Shown: positions 47,501 to 61,788 of the stretch, one piece after another
Numbering within the stretch: position 1 is the first letter of the stretch
Layout of the letters: the number at the start of each line of letters is the position of its first letter
Assembly (NCBI GenBank): GCA_010094045.1
Contig: ML986584.1
Span: 248,001 to 312,000 of the forward strand
From: Lojkania enalia
Lineage: Eukaryota > Ascomycota > Dothideomycetes > Pleosporales
DNA: 64,000 nt
Direction of reading: 5' to 3'
The notes under the pieces: model-generated
Told to the model about the DNA's origin: nothing
Databases searched by the model: none
The model's input: only the letters and a program-made list of their open reading frames with translations
Position numbers and translations under genes: made by a program

Positions 47501-50500
47501 ATTTCTACTACCTTTTATAAAATCCGAATATATATAGAAGATAAATAGAAGACTATATTCTATACCTAATTTAGACTATATAAATAGCTTATTACCCTCT
47601 TTAGTATAGTAAATATACTAAATACCTTTTAATAATATATTAACTAGGTGCTTTAAAAGTATATTAACAACTTTTATATAGCGTACCTTAATAATATACT
47701 TATCTATACTAGCAGCTTCCTAGCTAAATACTATAAATAGGTTAACTAAGTACTATAAGAACTAGACTAAATAGGTCTCCTATTAAATATTAGGAAATAC
47801 GAGTTTAAAGTTAAATTAATAAAATACTTTAGTTTTATTATTAAAATAGATAAAGGCCTTTATATAGATTTAGAGAAGGTTTGTGCTATTAAGGAATAGG
47901 AAGCTTTTAAAATAATTAAAGGTATATAAAGCTTTCTTAACTTTACTAACTTCTACTAATATTTTATCCGGAACTTCTTAGAGCTAGTTATACCTCTTAT
48001 ACGACTTATAGGTAATATACCTTTTTAGTAGATAAAGGTTAAGTAAAAAGCTTTTAATATACTTAAGAAAATCTTTATTACTAAACTAGTACTTACTTAA
48101 TTTAACCCTAAAAAGGATATAGTACTAGAAACTAACGCTTTAAGCTATATAGTAGCTAGATATCTATTATAATATAATAAGTAAAAGCTACTATAGCTAG
48201 TAGCCTACTTCTTAAAGAAGATAAATATATACGAATATAACTACGAAGTATATAATAAGGAGCTGCTAGCTATAATATAATATCTATAGGAATAAAATAT
48301 AAAACTATATTTAGTAGAGAGATTTACTATTATAATAGATTATAAGAATCTTAAATACTTTATAAAACTAAGGATACTTAATAAAAGATAAATATACTAG
48401 TCCCTTCTTCTAGAACGTTATAATATAAATATCGTCTATTAACTAGATAAGGAGAACCTTAGAGCTAATACCCTATTTTATTATAAGTAAGATATGCCTT
48501 AAGATATATCTAATAATCGGATCTAATATTAGTATATATAGCTGCTTAAGCTAACTATATACGTCCTATAAGATAAAGAGGAAGAGAATAGTATTATTAT
48601 ATTCTCTACAACTATATTTAGAATAGGAATAGAAACAAGCGAAGGACTAGAGCTACTATTAAATATATCTAAGATAGGAACTAAAGAAGTATAACCCTAG
48701 TAGAAATCCGATAGTAATCTAATAGAGTAACTATAAGATATTACTATAGAAAAAGATAAATAATATACTACTATTCGATAAGTAATACTAAATAGCAAGA
48801 AACAACTTCTATTAAGCTTTAGCCTTAAAGTATCGATTGTAAACTATATAGTAGACTAAAACCTACGCCTATTTTATTAAGATAGAAGATAGATACTATA
48901 ATTAGAACTATTACGAACTAAGCTAATTAATAACGCGTACTTACCAGCTATAATAGGTTATTTAGAACGATAAGTTACATATTAAGCTATTATAAGAAAC
49001 TACTTCTAGCTAGATATATTAGATAATATCTAACATTTCCTTCGTAACTATACTATATATAGTAGAATTAAACTATAGAGAGACGGACTTTATAGCCTAC
49101 TAAAGCTACTACTAATTCCAGACTAAATTTAGAAGGAGATATTAATAGATTTTATTACTAGCTTACCTGAAAGTAAAAAGTATATAGTTCTTCTTATTAT
49201 TACTAATCGACTAAGTAAGAATATAATACTAATACTACTATTAAATATAGATATAGAGACTATTATATAAGCCTTTATTAAATATATTATAGCTTACTAC
49301 TAGTTACTAGACGTAATAGTATTAAATTATAGAAGTTAATTTACTAGCAGCTTTTAAAAATAGCTCTATAAGATCTTTAGTATTATTTAGAAGCTATTAA
49401 TAGTATTTTATCTATAAATAGATAGGTTAACTAAGAAGATAAATAGTACTATTAAAGTCTTTTTATAAGCCTATATCAACTAGGATTAGAAGAACTAGAC
49501 TAAGCTATTTAGTATAGCTATAATTACTATTAGATTAAGAAACGCGACGTTAATAAACGTTAGTCTATTCTTCTTATAGTATAGATACTATATCGATCTA
49601 ACTTAACTTAAAGCTCTATAAGAGGTACTCTAGTATATAGCTAGTAAATACCCTAATAAGTATACTATAGAAATAATAGTAGAAAAGTTTAGGAAAGTTT
49701 TTAAACTAATATAAGTTTTAATAGTTAAAGTTTAGTAAGAATAGAAGAAGTAGATAAATCAATAATAAAAGGTACTAAGGTAGTTATAGATAGGTGATAA
49801 AATATAGCTATTACTAGAAAAGTACTTTAAAACCTAGTAAAATAATAAAAAGCTTAATTAGAAGAACTTAAAATATATAGTAACTAAGATTATTAATACC
49901 TATTTAGTATACTTTAATATACCTCTAAATCTAGAAAATATATTTTATATTAACCGGTTAAAACTTACTATAAATAATCTACTACCTAACTAACTAAATA
50001 ATAATTTATAGCTAGAAGCTATTATAGTTAATAGAGAGTAGAAATAGACTATAGAAGAGATAGTAGCTAAAAAAATAGTTTAACGCGGTCGAGACTAGTA
50101 AACTTAATATAAGGTAAAATAGACTAGATATATAGAAACCAACTAGTAGTCTACTTAAAATATAGAAGAGACTGAAGCTCTAAATTAATAGATAAAGTAC
50201 TTAAAAAATGTAAAAGATATAAATAGAAGACTATTATAAGAATTTTAACGATAAATATCTTAAAGAAGACTATTAAAGCTAGAAGAGGGGTAATATAATA
50301 GACTAGTACTTAGGTTATAAAGCTTAGACGAGATCTAAACTATTATTAAGTCCTCTTTAGAAGTAATCCGCAAGTTATAATAGTACTATAGTATAGTTTA
50401 GATACTTTCTTAATACCTTACCTTTATTAAGGTTTAATATTCTACCTTTAGTAAGACTAGATATATAGATTATTTAATTTAACTATATATATAATACTAC

Positions 50501-52353
50501 TTAAAGCTTCTATAACTTTTTATTAAATTTATTACTATTATTAGATATCTATATACTTTATATAACTCTTATATAGCTTAATAACTAAATAATATAATAG
50601 TAATTTATAACTTATACGATTATTTTATAAAGACTTTTATATCTTTTTAGTATATATAAAAATTATACCTAGCTTTACTATAGCGGCTATAATATGCTTT
50701 ATACTATTCGTTTATACCTAATCGCACCCTAAATTAGCGTATTATAGCCCGAGTTTTCTCCTTATTATCCTTTTTAGCAATAATTATCTCTTCTTATATT
50801 TTTATTAGGGTTCTTTATACTTAAATCTACCTTTTTTTCTACTATTTTTATTTTATTACTACTTTATTTACTTTTTAAAGGCTGATAATTTTATTATATA
50901 TTAACCCGATCTAATATATTACTTTTATAAAGCCTTTCTTAAGCTAATTTAACTTTTTAATAATAGAAGCTAGTAAAGAACTTATATCCCTTTAAATCCG
51001 ATTATAAATTAATATTAATTAAACTTCTAGCTTACGCGTATTACTTAGTATTTTTACTTCTTATAGGGTATTATTTTATACTAGCGGTATTAGTATATAA
51101 AGCTTTATATTAAGTTTTAAAAGTACTACTTTTAAATTAAATAGGATTAGATTAACTCCTTAAAAGCTTATATAGATATTATCTTTTATAATTAATATAT
51201 TAAAAGTAGTTTTAAAGGCTAGAAAGAACTTAAGTTTTATAATATAGTTGATATAATTACATGTTAAGACTAAGATCTAATTTCTATATATATACTTTAA
51301 TAGTAAAAAGTAGCCTATATCTAGTAGTTATAATAGGTGTAATAAATAAGCTAGTATATAGAGTAGAATAATACTCTATTTCTCGCAGAGTTTCTAGAAA
51401 TTAAGTAAGTTATAGCTATTATAGCTATTAAAGATTAGTAGTTAATATACGCCTACTATATAATCCTTTATATACTTATAAAAGTACTTTAACTACTTAA
51501 TACTAAGTTTATTTATTATCTAGCTATTCTTATTAACTATAATAGCCTAGTTCTTAAGTATATCATCGCCTTTATACTAGGTAGAGAGATAGTAGTAGCC
51601 AGCAATAATAATAAAGGGTAGGAGCATCTAGCTAGTAGTATTAATCCCCTAAATTACTAAAATCTATTTATAATTATCTAATTAAATTGCTTTTAGTTAA
51701 TTACGTCTCTTTATACCTATAATAACTAGTTATAATAAAATAATACTTATTTAAAAGCTAGATTTATTAAAGTTATATATATCCTTATCTATAATACTAT
51801 ACTTCTCTTTAGTACACTATATAAGCTTAAACTAGCCTTTAATTACTTTAAGATCTTCGTATAAAGCTTTTTAGTAATTATAAGACCGATTTAAGTATAT
51901 TTTAAGCTTAGGAGTACGTCTAATAAAGTTCCTAGGCTAATATATACTAATCTAGCCTATACTACGCTTAGTAAATAAGCTATTAGCTATATCTTATATA
52001 GCAGCTAAAGTAGGTATAAATCCTTATAAATCTAGGTTAAATATATATTAGATAATAACCTCCTCTTTAGATTTTATTAGTCTCTTTAAGTTAGGCTTAT
52101 AATTATATTATAAGCGGATTCCGGCGTATTATTAGTATATAGTTATTTAAATTATATTAAATATTAAAGTAGTATATCTTTTACTATTTATTTAGCCTCT
52201 TTTAATAGTTAAAAAGACTAAGTTTACTTAATTCTCGTTTTAGGCTATATTCTTATTATTTTGTTATTATATTATTATTAAAAGTTTAGGTATTACGTTT
52301 TAGTAATAGAATAGACCGCTTGCTTATATAGGCCGCTCGCTTATAAGGTACGT
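44516..52353 (-). mobile_element. Pogo/Fot1-like family 2, copy B, split by Gypsy 3
   Basis: Reverse orientation, flanked by TA (44514-44515, 52354-52355). After removing Gypsy 3 and its 5-bp duplication the length is 1,854 bp, identical to copies A and C. The right end (52300-52353) is the least mutated and still shows two AAGCGAGC-type motifs (one as AAGCAAGC) 17 bases apart. Confidence 0.87.
44595..50573 (+). mobile_element. Gypsy element 3 (5,979 bp), RIP-inactivated
   Basis: LTRs 44595-44874 and 50294-50573 (280 bp each), target duplication TAGCT (44590-44594, 50574-50578), and a G-rich purine tract just before the right LTR. Plus-strand relics: gag with a zinc-knuckle-like stretch near 46,270, protease region near 46,550-46,900, reverse transcriptase near 47,470-47,720 with a YLNN box (from YVDD/YLDD), RNase H about 48,150-48,350, integrase about 48,900-49,700. 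No frame is intact. Confidence 0.9.
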
Positions 52354-55300
52354 TAATAACCCCTACTATTAGAAATAAGCTAGAATCGAGTTTAAAACTC
52401 TAAGATAAAGTAATAAAACCTTTATTAAGTTCTTAGTTAAATATAATTATTTCTTTATAAAAGTATTATATAGTTTTTATCTAGACTAAGTTAAAATATA
52501 AGATTTAGAAGAGAAGATTTATCTTAAACTTTACTAATTAATAATTAGTAGTATTAGTAAGAAAGACTTTATATTATATATAACCTTTATATAGAAACTT
52601 TATATTCTTAATAACTATCTTAAAGTAGCTAAATTTAATAGTACTTTTATATAGTTTTTTAGTAGAGAGAAAACTAGTTAAATAAAGGATAGCTAGAGAT
52701 AGCTACTTATACTACTCCCGTAACTACAACTATTAGTTACTATTAATAATACTATAGACTAAACGCTAATAACTAATTATAAACTTATATAGCGCCTAAA
52801 TATAAGGTTTTAACTATTAGAAAAGATAAGAAATATTATTAAGAAAGAGTTAACGGCTTAAAAATAATAGAATATCTATTTTACTTATAGAAATAGAGGT
52901 TACTTTACCTAAAACTATTATTATACTCTACTTAGAAGTAGTATATAATTTAATTAAACTTATATAATACTACTAGAACTTATTTAATATAATAAAAAAT
53001 ATAGAGATATAGCCTAAGCTAATAGAACGGAAAAAGTATTACTCTAAATAGAAGTTAGTATTTAAAACTATAAAAAGAGTAGGTAAATAAGTAAGTACTA
53101 GATAAATTTAATTAATTTTAAATAACTAGTACTTTATTTATAGCCTCTATACTATTTAATAATATCTTTAACCTTCTCGCTTTAATAGATAATAGCTATA
53201 ACTTATATATAATAGTTGAGAAAAGGATTATATAAAAGATTAGACTAGAATACCTCTACCTTCTAACGCTATTAATAGTCTTATTATTTAGCAACTTCTT
53301 AGCTAGAATTATTAAAGAGGTAGCTATTATTAACTTATTAGATATAGGTAAAAGTTAGATAGGTTTAGATTAGGTATTTACTTATATAGTTCTAAAGATA
53401 GAAGAAAATTATAGTATAATCTTAAAACGCTTATAGAAGTAAAATAAGAATATAATTATTAACCTAAAAATAGAAATCCTATATATTTATAGAATAGGGG
53501 TAATTATATAAAACTAGGAGCTTTAAAAGTAGTAATATATAGCTAATATTATCTAAGTCTTAGTATATACTTTCTCTACTATAGTAAAATGTTATAGAAA
53601 ACGCTTATAAGATTCTCTTACTAAACTATCCTATATTTTTACTATTAGTATAGCTGATATTTAAAAGATTCTAGAAAATAAGCTAAAGATAAACCCTTAT
53701 ATAAAACTCTCTAAAGAATATATATAGTAGTTTTATACCTTTAATTAATAGGAAGCTAATAAGCTACTATCTTTAAGACTAAAAGTAGACTATATAATTA
53801 AGCTAGAAGGGAAAGATAGAAACCCTCTAAAGATCTTCTTAAGTTCTTTATATAGAATATTATAGGAAATACTTCTTATCCTTTAAAAAACTCTAATAGA
53901 ACTCCTTAATAAAAGATTTATTTGGGTTAGCAACTTTCTAGCTATAGTACCGGTTCTATTTATATAAAAACTAGGGGGTAGTTTCTACTTTTATATTAAC
54001 TACTATACCCTGAACGTTATTATATAGAAAGACTACTATCTTCTACTTCTAATCTAAAAAATGCTAAATTAAATTAGTTAAATTAAATAGTTTATAAAAT
54101 TTAATATTATTACTATATTTAATAAGATCTAAATTAAAGAAAGAGATAAGTAGAAGATAGTATTTATAATCTATTATAGTTTATATAAGTAGCTAGTTAT
54201 ACTCTTTAATCTTATAAATACTCTAAATACCTTCTAATAGTATATTAATTATATAATCTAGGAGTATTTAAATAATTTTATCTTAGTATATTTAGATAAT
54301 ATTTTTATATATATAAATAGCTCTCTAGAAGACTATTAGTACTATATTAAAGTAATCCTTTAAAAGTTAATAGATACTAGCTTCTAACTTAATATTAATA
54401 AGTGCGAATTTAAAGTCTATATAATAAAATATTTTAATTTTATTATTAATATAGAAAAAAGTATCTAAATAAACCTATAGAAAGTTAAAGTAATCTAGAA
54501 TTAGAAAGTATCTATATTAGTTTATAGTATATAGAACTTTTTAAACTTTATAAACTTCTACTACTAGTTTATTAAAGAATTTTCTAAAGTAGTTACTCTA
54601 CTAATAGCTCTTACTTAAAGAGAATAAAAGAAGAAATAGTTTTAACTTAATAATTAGGTACTTACTACCTTTAATTATTTAAAATAATACTTTATATAAG
54701 TACTAGTATTAGCCTAATATAACCCTAAAAGAGAAATAATTCTAGAGTATAATATCTTTAGCTAGTATATTAGAAGTACGTTTCTATAATATAATAATAA
54801 AGAAGTTCTATAACCTATTACTTTTATATTAAAGTAAATACTTTTTATAGAGTATAACTATCTAATTTATAATAAGAAATTATTAGTAGTTATATAATAT
54901 TTTAAAGAATAAGAGAAGTTTTTAAAACTATTTATATACTTTACAGTTTATATAAATTACTATAACCTAAAATACTTTATTAAAGTATAGAAACTTTTTA
55001 AATATTAGATAAAATAGGCGGTATTTTTTATCTAGTTTAACTTCTAGTTTAAATATAAACTAGATAAGTTTAATATTCTAACTAATACTCTCTTATATTA
55101 TAATTAGGATCTTCTAAAAGAAGCTAATAATAAGTAGATCTAAAAAAGGATTAGTTAACTCTTTAAACCGTCTAATTTTAAGAATAGGATTTATATAGTT
55201 TCTATATAAACTAGAAACTAGTATATTAAAGATACTTCTAATAATTAGATAAAGGTAGTTACCCTAGAAGACTTTATATTAGGGGAAGAATTTATAGATA

Positions 55301-56908
55301 AAAGGGAGTTTATAACTAAAATATTATATAAGAAGTAGTAAATACTAATAGAGACCTTATAATAAAATATCTAAGAAAAAGATAAGATATATACTATACT
55401 TCTTTATACTACTAAAGTAGGGGAGAGAATACTTTTAAAAACCTTCTATTACCTTAGAATTAGTCTATCTAACCTTTTAATTCTAAGAGATAGATTAATA
55501 TAGAGAAAATATGCTTAGGTTTTTAAGAGCGAGTTATTTTATATAAAGCTAATCTAAGAGACTTATAACTTTTACTTAGCTAGCTATTTTAGTAAGAATA
55601 TTACGATTAGATTAATATTATAGTACTACTTTTAGCCTAGAATAGTAGCGGATATTAAATATTTTATATAAAATTACTACTTTTATAGTAGAAATATAGT
55701 TTAGTATTCTAGAAAAAAAGGCCTACTATATCTTCTTCTAGTCTTTAAGAGGGTATAGTTAGAAATTTTGATAGACTATATTATTAATTTACTAAGAACT
55801 ATATATAATAATAAATATATTTTTATTATTATAGACTGTTTAAGTAAAAAAGTACTTTTTATTACTATTTTAAACCTTAAAAGCTAAATATTAACTAATA
55901 AGTTTATCGAGTATTTTATAGTATATTACGGACTTCTATAAGTAATAGTCTCTAATAGAGGAAAGTAGTTTATATAAAGTATATAGGTATACGTCTACTA
56001 AATTCTTAAGATTAAGTAAAAGCTATTAATAGTATACTATCTAGAGACTAATAGAAGTATAGAATATATAAACCAGCTACTTAAAGAGCTTTTTTACTAC
56101 TATTATAACTACTACTAAAATAACTAGAATCTATAGCTACTACTAGCTTAGATTACTATTAGTACTAGGAATACTTCCTCTATAAAAGTTAGTCTATTCT
56201 TTTTTACTTATAGCTATTACCTAAACTTAAGAGAGTTTATATAATTAAAAGGAAAGCTATTAATAGAATAGTCTAGAGACCCTATTTATATAGTAAAATA
56301 GATTATTAGTAAACTAAAAGACTGCGTTAAATTTATATAAGTAATAATAGTTTATATATAATAGTAGTAGTAAAAAATTTATAATTGTATAAAAGATTCT
56401 ATATTATAATACTAATTAGGGGATAAAGTTTAGTTTAATATATATAATATTAAAATAGACTTTATAAGAAAAAAGAAGCTCTATAAGCTCTATTAATAAT
56501 ATATAGTTATTAAGACTGTTAGATAAAATATATACTAACTAGATATCTTATTAGAAATTTATAATATTTTCTATATAATACTACTTCACTCTATTATTTA
56601 AGACCTATTATTAAGTTAAATATAGGACGACTATTAACTAGTACTAATTAGTATTAGAAACGAAGATAAATAGAAGCTTAAGAAAATCTAAGACGTACAA
56701 GTAATTAGTAAAAAGGGAAGCAGCCTAAAATAGTAGTTCTTTTATAAATAGACTAGTTATACTATATCTTTATAGAACGACTAGAGTAACTATAAAGATA
56801 TAATTGCTTTAGGAGAATTTAAACGGGATATAGAGTAGAATTTTACTAAAGAACTACTTGTTTATATAATTTAGTACTAGAAGAAGAGAAGAAGAAGGAG
56901 GGGAATAT

Positions 56909-57110
56909 TATAAAAGTCCTAGTCTATAGCTTAGTCCTGTTTCTATAATATTATAATAGTAGTTACTCTTATATAACTCTATACCTATTTAAACTAAAGT
57001 AAGTAAATAATATATATTTTACTACCGTATACCTTCTCTTCTTTTTTTCTAGCTTTAATAATAATAGATTCTTATTATATTTAATTCTATTATATCCTTA
57101 AACCTTCTTA
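56909..57110 (+). repeat. Gypsy 2 LTR, right copy
   Basis: 202 bp, uninterrupted. Used to define the empty site of pogo family 2 copy A in the left LTR. Confidence 0.87.
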
Positions 57111-58058
57111 ATATATACTAATACTTTTTATAGTTAAAGATACCTTTTAAAAATTAAAAATACTAAGTAATCCTATTAAATTTAGGTTTTAATCTATATA
57201 TATTTAATTAAGAGTTTAAAAGTATCTAGATAACTTATCTATTTTAATAGTAGAAGCGTTTAAATAATTTATAAAGGGTACTATATATATAATATATAAA
57301 AATATACTATTATATACTTAGGTTACTAAGCTTTAAACAGCTAATAAGACTACTATATAATATTAATTATATAAAAGAAAGTATATATAAAAGAAAGGTA
57401 ACCTAATAATTAAAAAAGGCGTTTAATTAACTACTCTAAAAGAGTTTAATACTTATATTAATAGGAAGAAGAGTAGAAAGAAGGCGTATATTAATAGAGG
57501 CTAGCTAATTTAAAGGTACTATAAGTAGTATAGTAAAGCTAGGTATAACTCGCGGACGTATAAAAATAATGCTATAAATATAGAAGAATAGGCTACTATA
57601 CTATATAATATAATAGAATATAAGAAAGTATAATATTTTATAAAAAGTAGTCGCGATTTTAGTATAGTTTTAATATTATAATTAGCTTGCTTAGGTAATT
57701 AGCTTACTTATATTATATATTATAGCACTCTTTATAAACTATTTAAACGCTTTTACTATTAAAATAGATAAACTATTTAGATATTTTTAAACTCTTAATT
57801 AAACGTATATAAATTAAAATCTAAATTTAATAGATTTATTTAGTATTTTTAACTTCTAAAAAGTATCTTTAACTATAAAAGATATTAGTATATATAGTTA
57901 AACTTTAAGTTTTAATAGTATTATATCTAAATTAAATAGAACTAGACTAATATCTTAAAAGCTATTTAAGATATTACTCTTTATAATTACTATATTAAAA
58001 GCTACTTTAAAATAGAATAAAAACTTAATTTTTATAATATAGTTAATATAACTATATA

Positions 58059-61000
58059 ATATACCTTATAAGCGAGCGGCTTATATAAGTAAGTAGTCTA
58101 CTCTATTACTAAAACGTAATATTTAAACTTTTAATAACGATATAATAATAAAATAATAAGAATATAGCCTAAAATAAGAATTAAGTAAATTTAGCCTTCT
58201 TAACTACTAAAAGAGGCTAAATAAATAGTAAAAGACATGCTACTTTAATATTTAATATAATTTAAATAACTATATACTAATAATATATTAGAATCTACTT
58301 ATAGTATAATTATAAGCCTAACTTAAAGAGACTAATAAAACCTAAAGAAGAGGTTATTATCTAATATATACTTAACCTAGATTTATAAGAATTTGCGTCT
58401 ACCTTAGCTACTATATAAAATATAGCTAATAGCTTACTTATTAAATATAGTATAGGCTATATTAATATATATTAGCTTAGAAACTTTATTAAATATATTT
58501 CTAAGCTTAAAATACGTCTAAATTAGTTTTATAATTATTAGAAAGTTTTATATAAAGATTTTAAAGTAATTAAAAACTAGTTTAAACTTATATAGTATAC
58601 TAAAAAGAAGTATAGTATTATAGATAAGGATATATATAACTTTAATAAATCTAGCTTTTAAATAAGCGTTATCTTATTATAACTAGTTATTATAGGTATA
58701 GAAAGATATAATTAACTAAAAGTAATTTAATTAGGTAATTATAAATGAATTTTAGTAATTTAGGGGATTAATACTACTAGCTAGACGCTCCTACTCTTTA
58801 TTATTATTACTAGCTACTACTATCTCTCTACCTAGTACAAAGGCGATAATATACCTAAAAACTAGACTATTATAGTTAGTAAAAATAGCTAGACAATAAA
58901 TAAACTTAGTATTAAGTAGTTAAAGTACTTTTATAGATATATAAAAGATTATATAGTAAACACGTGTTAACTACTAATCTTTAATAGCTATAATAGCTAT
59001 AACTTACTTAAGTTCTAGAAACTCTATAAAAAATAGAGTATTATTCTACTTTATATACTAGCTTATTTATTATATCTATTATAGCTACTAGATATAAGCT
59101 ACTTCTTACTATTAAAGTATATATATAGAAATTAGATCTTAGTCTTAGTATATAATTATATTAACTATAACATATAGTATAAGCGAGCTAATTACCTAAG
59201 TAAGCTAATTATAATACTAAAACCCTACTAAAATCGCGATAATTATACTTTATAATATTATACTATAACTAATAACTATAGAATTAATTTAGAAAGAAGC
59301 TAGAATATAGCTTATACTCTAAACTCTTTAATAAGATATAATATTAACTATATATCGCGTTATATTAATCTATAATATCTCCTAAAGTATACTTAATATA
59401 TAAAGGTAAGGAATAGTTCTATAATATAATTATCGGCCTAATTTAATAAAACTTAATAAAATTAAGAAGTAGGTAATTGTTTAGTATATACTAGATTTAG
59501 ATATAAGAGAATTTCCGCCGCAGCTTACTACTATTTAAGATATAGCCAATTTACTACTAGCTACGTACTCTACTAACTAGGTTAGAAAGAACTAGGTAGA
59601 GAACTTTATTAAACGTACGCCTAAGCTTAAGGTTAAATTTAATTAAAAGTACGACTATTTAAGAGTTAAATATAAGAATTCTAAAGTTATAAGAGGCTAG
59701 TTCTACCTTATATAAAATATAAAGGTTAAGTATAATATTATTAATAAAGATATATATAACTTTAATAAATTAAGCTTTATAATAGGCGTAATATTGATAA
59801 GAATAGTAGTTACTAGCTCTAAGAGACGGAATTAACTAAAGTAACTTTAGCTAGGTAATTATAAGTAGACTATAGTTATCTAGAGTATTAACGCGATAGG
59901 ATAGATAATACTACTTTTTATTATCTTTACAGGTATCTACCACCTCTCTATATAGTATAAAGAAGATAATATTCTACTAACCTAAGCTATATAGGTTACT
60001 AATAATAGCTGGATAATAAATAATATTAGTATTAAGTAGTTAAAATACTTTAATACGTATATAAAAGATTATACTATTAGTATATATTAATTGCTAATTC
60101 TTAACAGCTATAAAAACTATAACTTATTTAAATTTAGGCAGCTTTATAAGGAAAAGAATATTATTACTCTCTATATACTTCTATATTTATTATACCTACT
60201 ATAGCTACTAAATATAGGTTGTTTCTCGCCTTTAAAGACTATATATAAATACTAAGTTAAGTAGCTGATACGTAGTTATATTAACTATATTATAAAAATC
60301 GAGTTTTTACCCTATTTTAAAGTAGCTTTTAACGTAGCAATTATAAAGAGTAATATCCTAAGTAGCTTTTAAGGTACTAGTTTAATTCTATTTAACTTAG
60401 ATATAGTACTATTAAAGCTTAAAGTTTAACTATATATACTAATACTCTCTATAGTTAAAAATACCCTTTAAGAGTTAAAAATACTAAGTAATCCTATTAA
60501 ATTTAGGTCTTAATCTACGTACGTTTAATTAAGAGTTTAAAAGTATCTAGATAGCTTACTTACTTTAATAGTAGAAGCGTTTAAATAGTTTATAAAGGGT
60601 ACTATATATATAATATATAAAAACGTACTATTATATACTTAGGTTACTAAGTTTTAAATAGCTAATAAGGCTGCTATATAATGTTAATTATATAAAAGAA
60701 AGTATATATAGAAGGAAGGCAACCTAATAATTAAAGAAGGTACTTAATTAACTACTCTAAAAGAGTTTAACACTCGTATTAATAGAAAGAAGAGTAGAAA
60801 GAAGACGCGCGTTAATAGAGGCTAGCTAACTTAAAGGTATTATAGGTAGTATAGTAAGGCTAGGTATAACTCGCGGACGTGTAAAAATAATACTATAAAT
60901 ATAGAAGAATAGGCTACTATACTATATAGTATAATAGAATATAAGAAAGTATAATATTTTATAAAAAGTAGTTGCGATTTTAGTATAGTCTTAGTATTAT

Positions 61001-61786
61001 AATCAGCTTACTTAGGTAATCAGCTCGCTTATACTATATATTATTATAAAACTTAAGTTCTTTTTAGCTTTTAAAGCTACTTTTAATATATTAATTATAA
61101 AGGATAATATCTATATAAGCTTTTAAGGAGCTAGTCTAGTCTTATTTAATTTAAAAACAGTACTTTTAAAGCTTAATATAAAGCTTCGTACGCTAATACT
61201 ACTAGTATAAAATAATACCCTATAGAAAGTAAAAATACTAAGTAATATATACGAGCTAGAAGCTTAATTAATATTAATTTATAATCGGATTTAAAAGGAT
61301 ATAAGTTTTTTATTAGCTTCTATTATTAAGAAGCTAAATTAACTTAAAAAAGGCTTTATAAAAGCGATATATTAGATTAGGTTAATATATAATAAAATCG
61401 TTAGTTTTTAAAAAGTAAATAAAGTAGTAATAAAATAGAAATAGTAGAAAAAAAGATAGATTTAAGTATAAGGGACCCTAATAAAAATATAAAGAGAGAT
61501 AATTATTACTAAAAAGGATAATAAGGAGAAAACTCGGGTTATAATATACTAATTTAGGGTGTAATTAGGTATAAGTAGATAGTATAAAATATACTATAAC
61601 TATTATAGTAAGACTAAATATAATTCTTATATATACTAAAAGGATATAGAAGTTTTTATAGAATAATTACGTAAGTTATAAATTACTATTATATTATTTA
61701 GTTATTAAGCTATATATATATAAAAGTTAAAAAAGTTAATAGAGTAGACCGCTCGCTTATATAAGCTGCTTACTTATAAGATATAT
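58059..61786 (+). mobile_element. Pogo/Fot1-like family 2, copy C, split by family 1 copy 2
   Basis: Flanked by TA (58057-58058, 61787-61788). Removing copy 2 of family 1 and one TA leaves exactly 1,854 bp. Same orientation as copy A and similar to it along its length, with the same relics. Confidence 0.87.
59170..61041 (+). mobile_element. Pogo/Fot1-like family 1, copy 2 (1,872 bp, uninterrupted)
   Basis: The only unbroken copy of family 1 in the window. TIRs of about 70 bp (59170 inward and 61041 inward, imperfect because of RIP), TA duplication (59168-59169, 61042-61043). Removing it restores the sequence seen in family 2 copy A at about 43,110. Transposase relics as in copy 1. Confidence 0.88.
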
Positions 61787-61788
61787 TA

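Larger units (their letters stand above)
41911..57110 (+). mobile_element. Gypsy element 2, RIP-inactivated, interrupted twice
   Basis: LTRs of 202 bp: left in two pieces (41911-41998 and 43855-43968, summing to 202), right at 56909-57110. Target duplication ATATA (41906-41910 and 57111-57115); removing the element restores the exact sequence of family 1 copy 2. A long purine tract (about 56878-56903) precedes the right LTR. Net length about 5.5 kb. Reverse transcriptase relic at about 54,090-54,310 with a YLDN box near 54,289; integrase relic about 55,600-56,300. Two pogo family 2 copies sit inside it. Confidence 0.88.
40644..57720 (+). mobile_element. Pogo/Fot1-like family 1, copy 1, interrupted by a Gypsy element
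   Basis: Own sequence 40644-41910 and 57116-57720; flanked by TA. After removing the Gypsy insert and one 5-bp duplication it is 1,872 bp, exactly the length of copy 2. Plus-strand relics follow the order of a pogo/Fot1 transposase: CENP-B/HTH-like region near 40,930-41,100, a catalytic DDE-type domain to about 41,900, and a C-terminal zinc-knuckle-like part after 57,480 with a tract ending in an acidic tail. Every frame carries RIP stops. Confidence 0.85.
40207..58058 (-). mobile_element. Pogo/Fot1-like family 1, copy 0 (incomplete), interrupted
   Basis: Reverse-orientation copy. Its terminal inverted repeat starts at 40207 (ACGTACAGCACAAGCG) after a TA. Its own sequence is 40207-40643 plus 57723-58058 (773 bp of the 1,872-bp family length). 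Copy 1 is inserted between these parts, with TA duplicated (40642-40643 and 57721-57722). The inner end meets family 2 copy C at 58059. The missing 1.1 kb does not resume after copy C. The first 240 bases are hardly touched by RIP and give the cleanest view of the family end, including a zinc-knuckle-like C-terminus on the minus strand. Confidence 0.75.
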
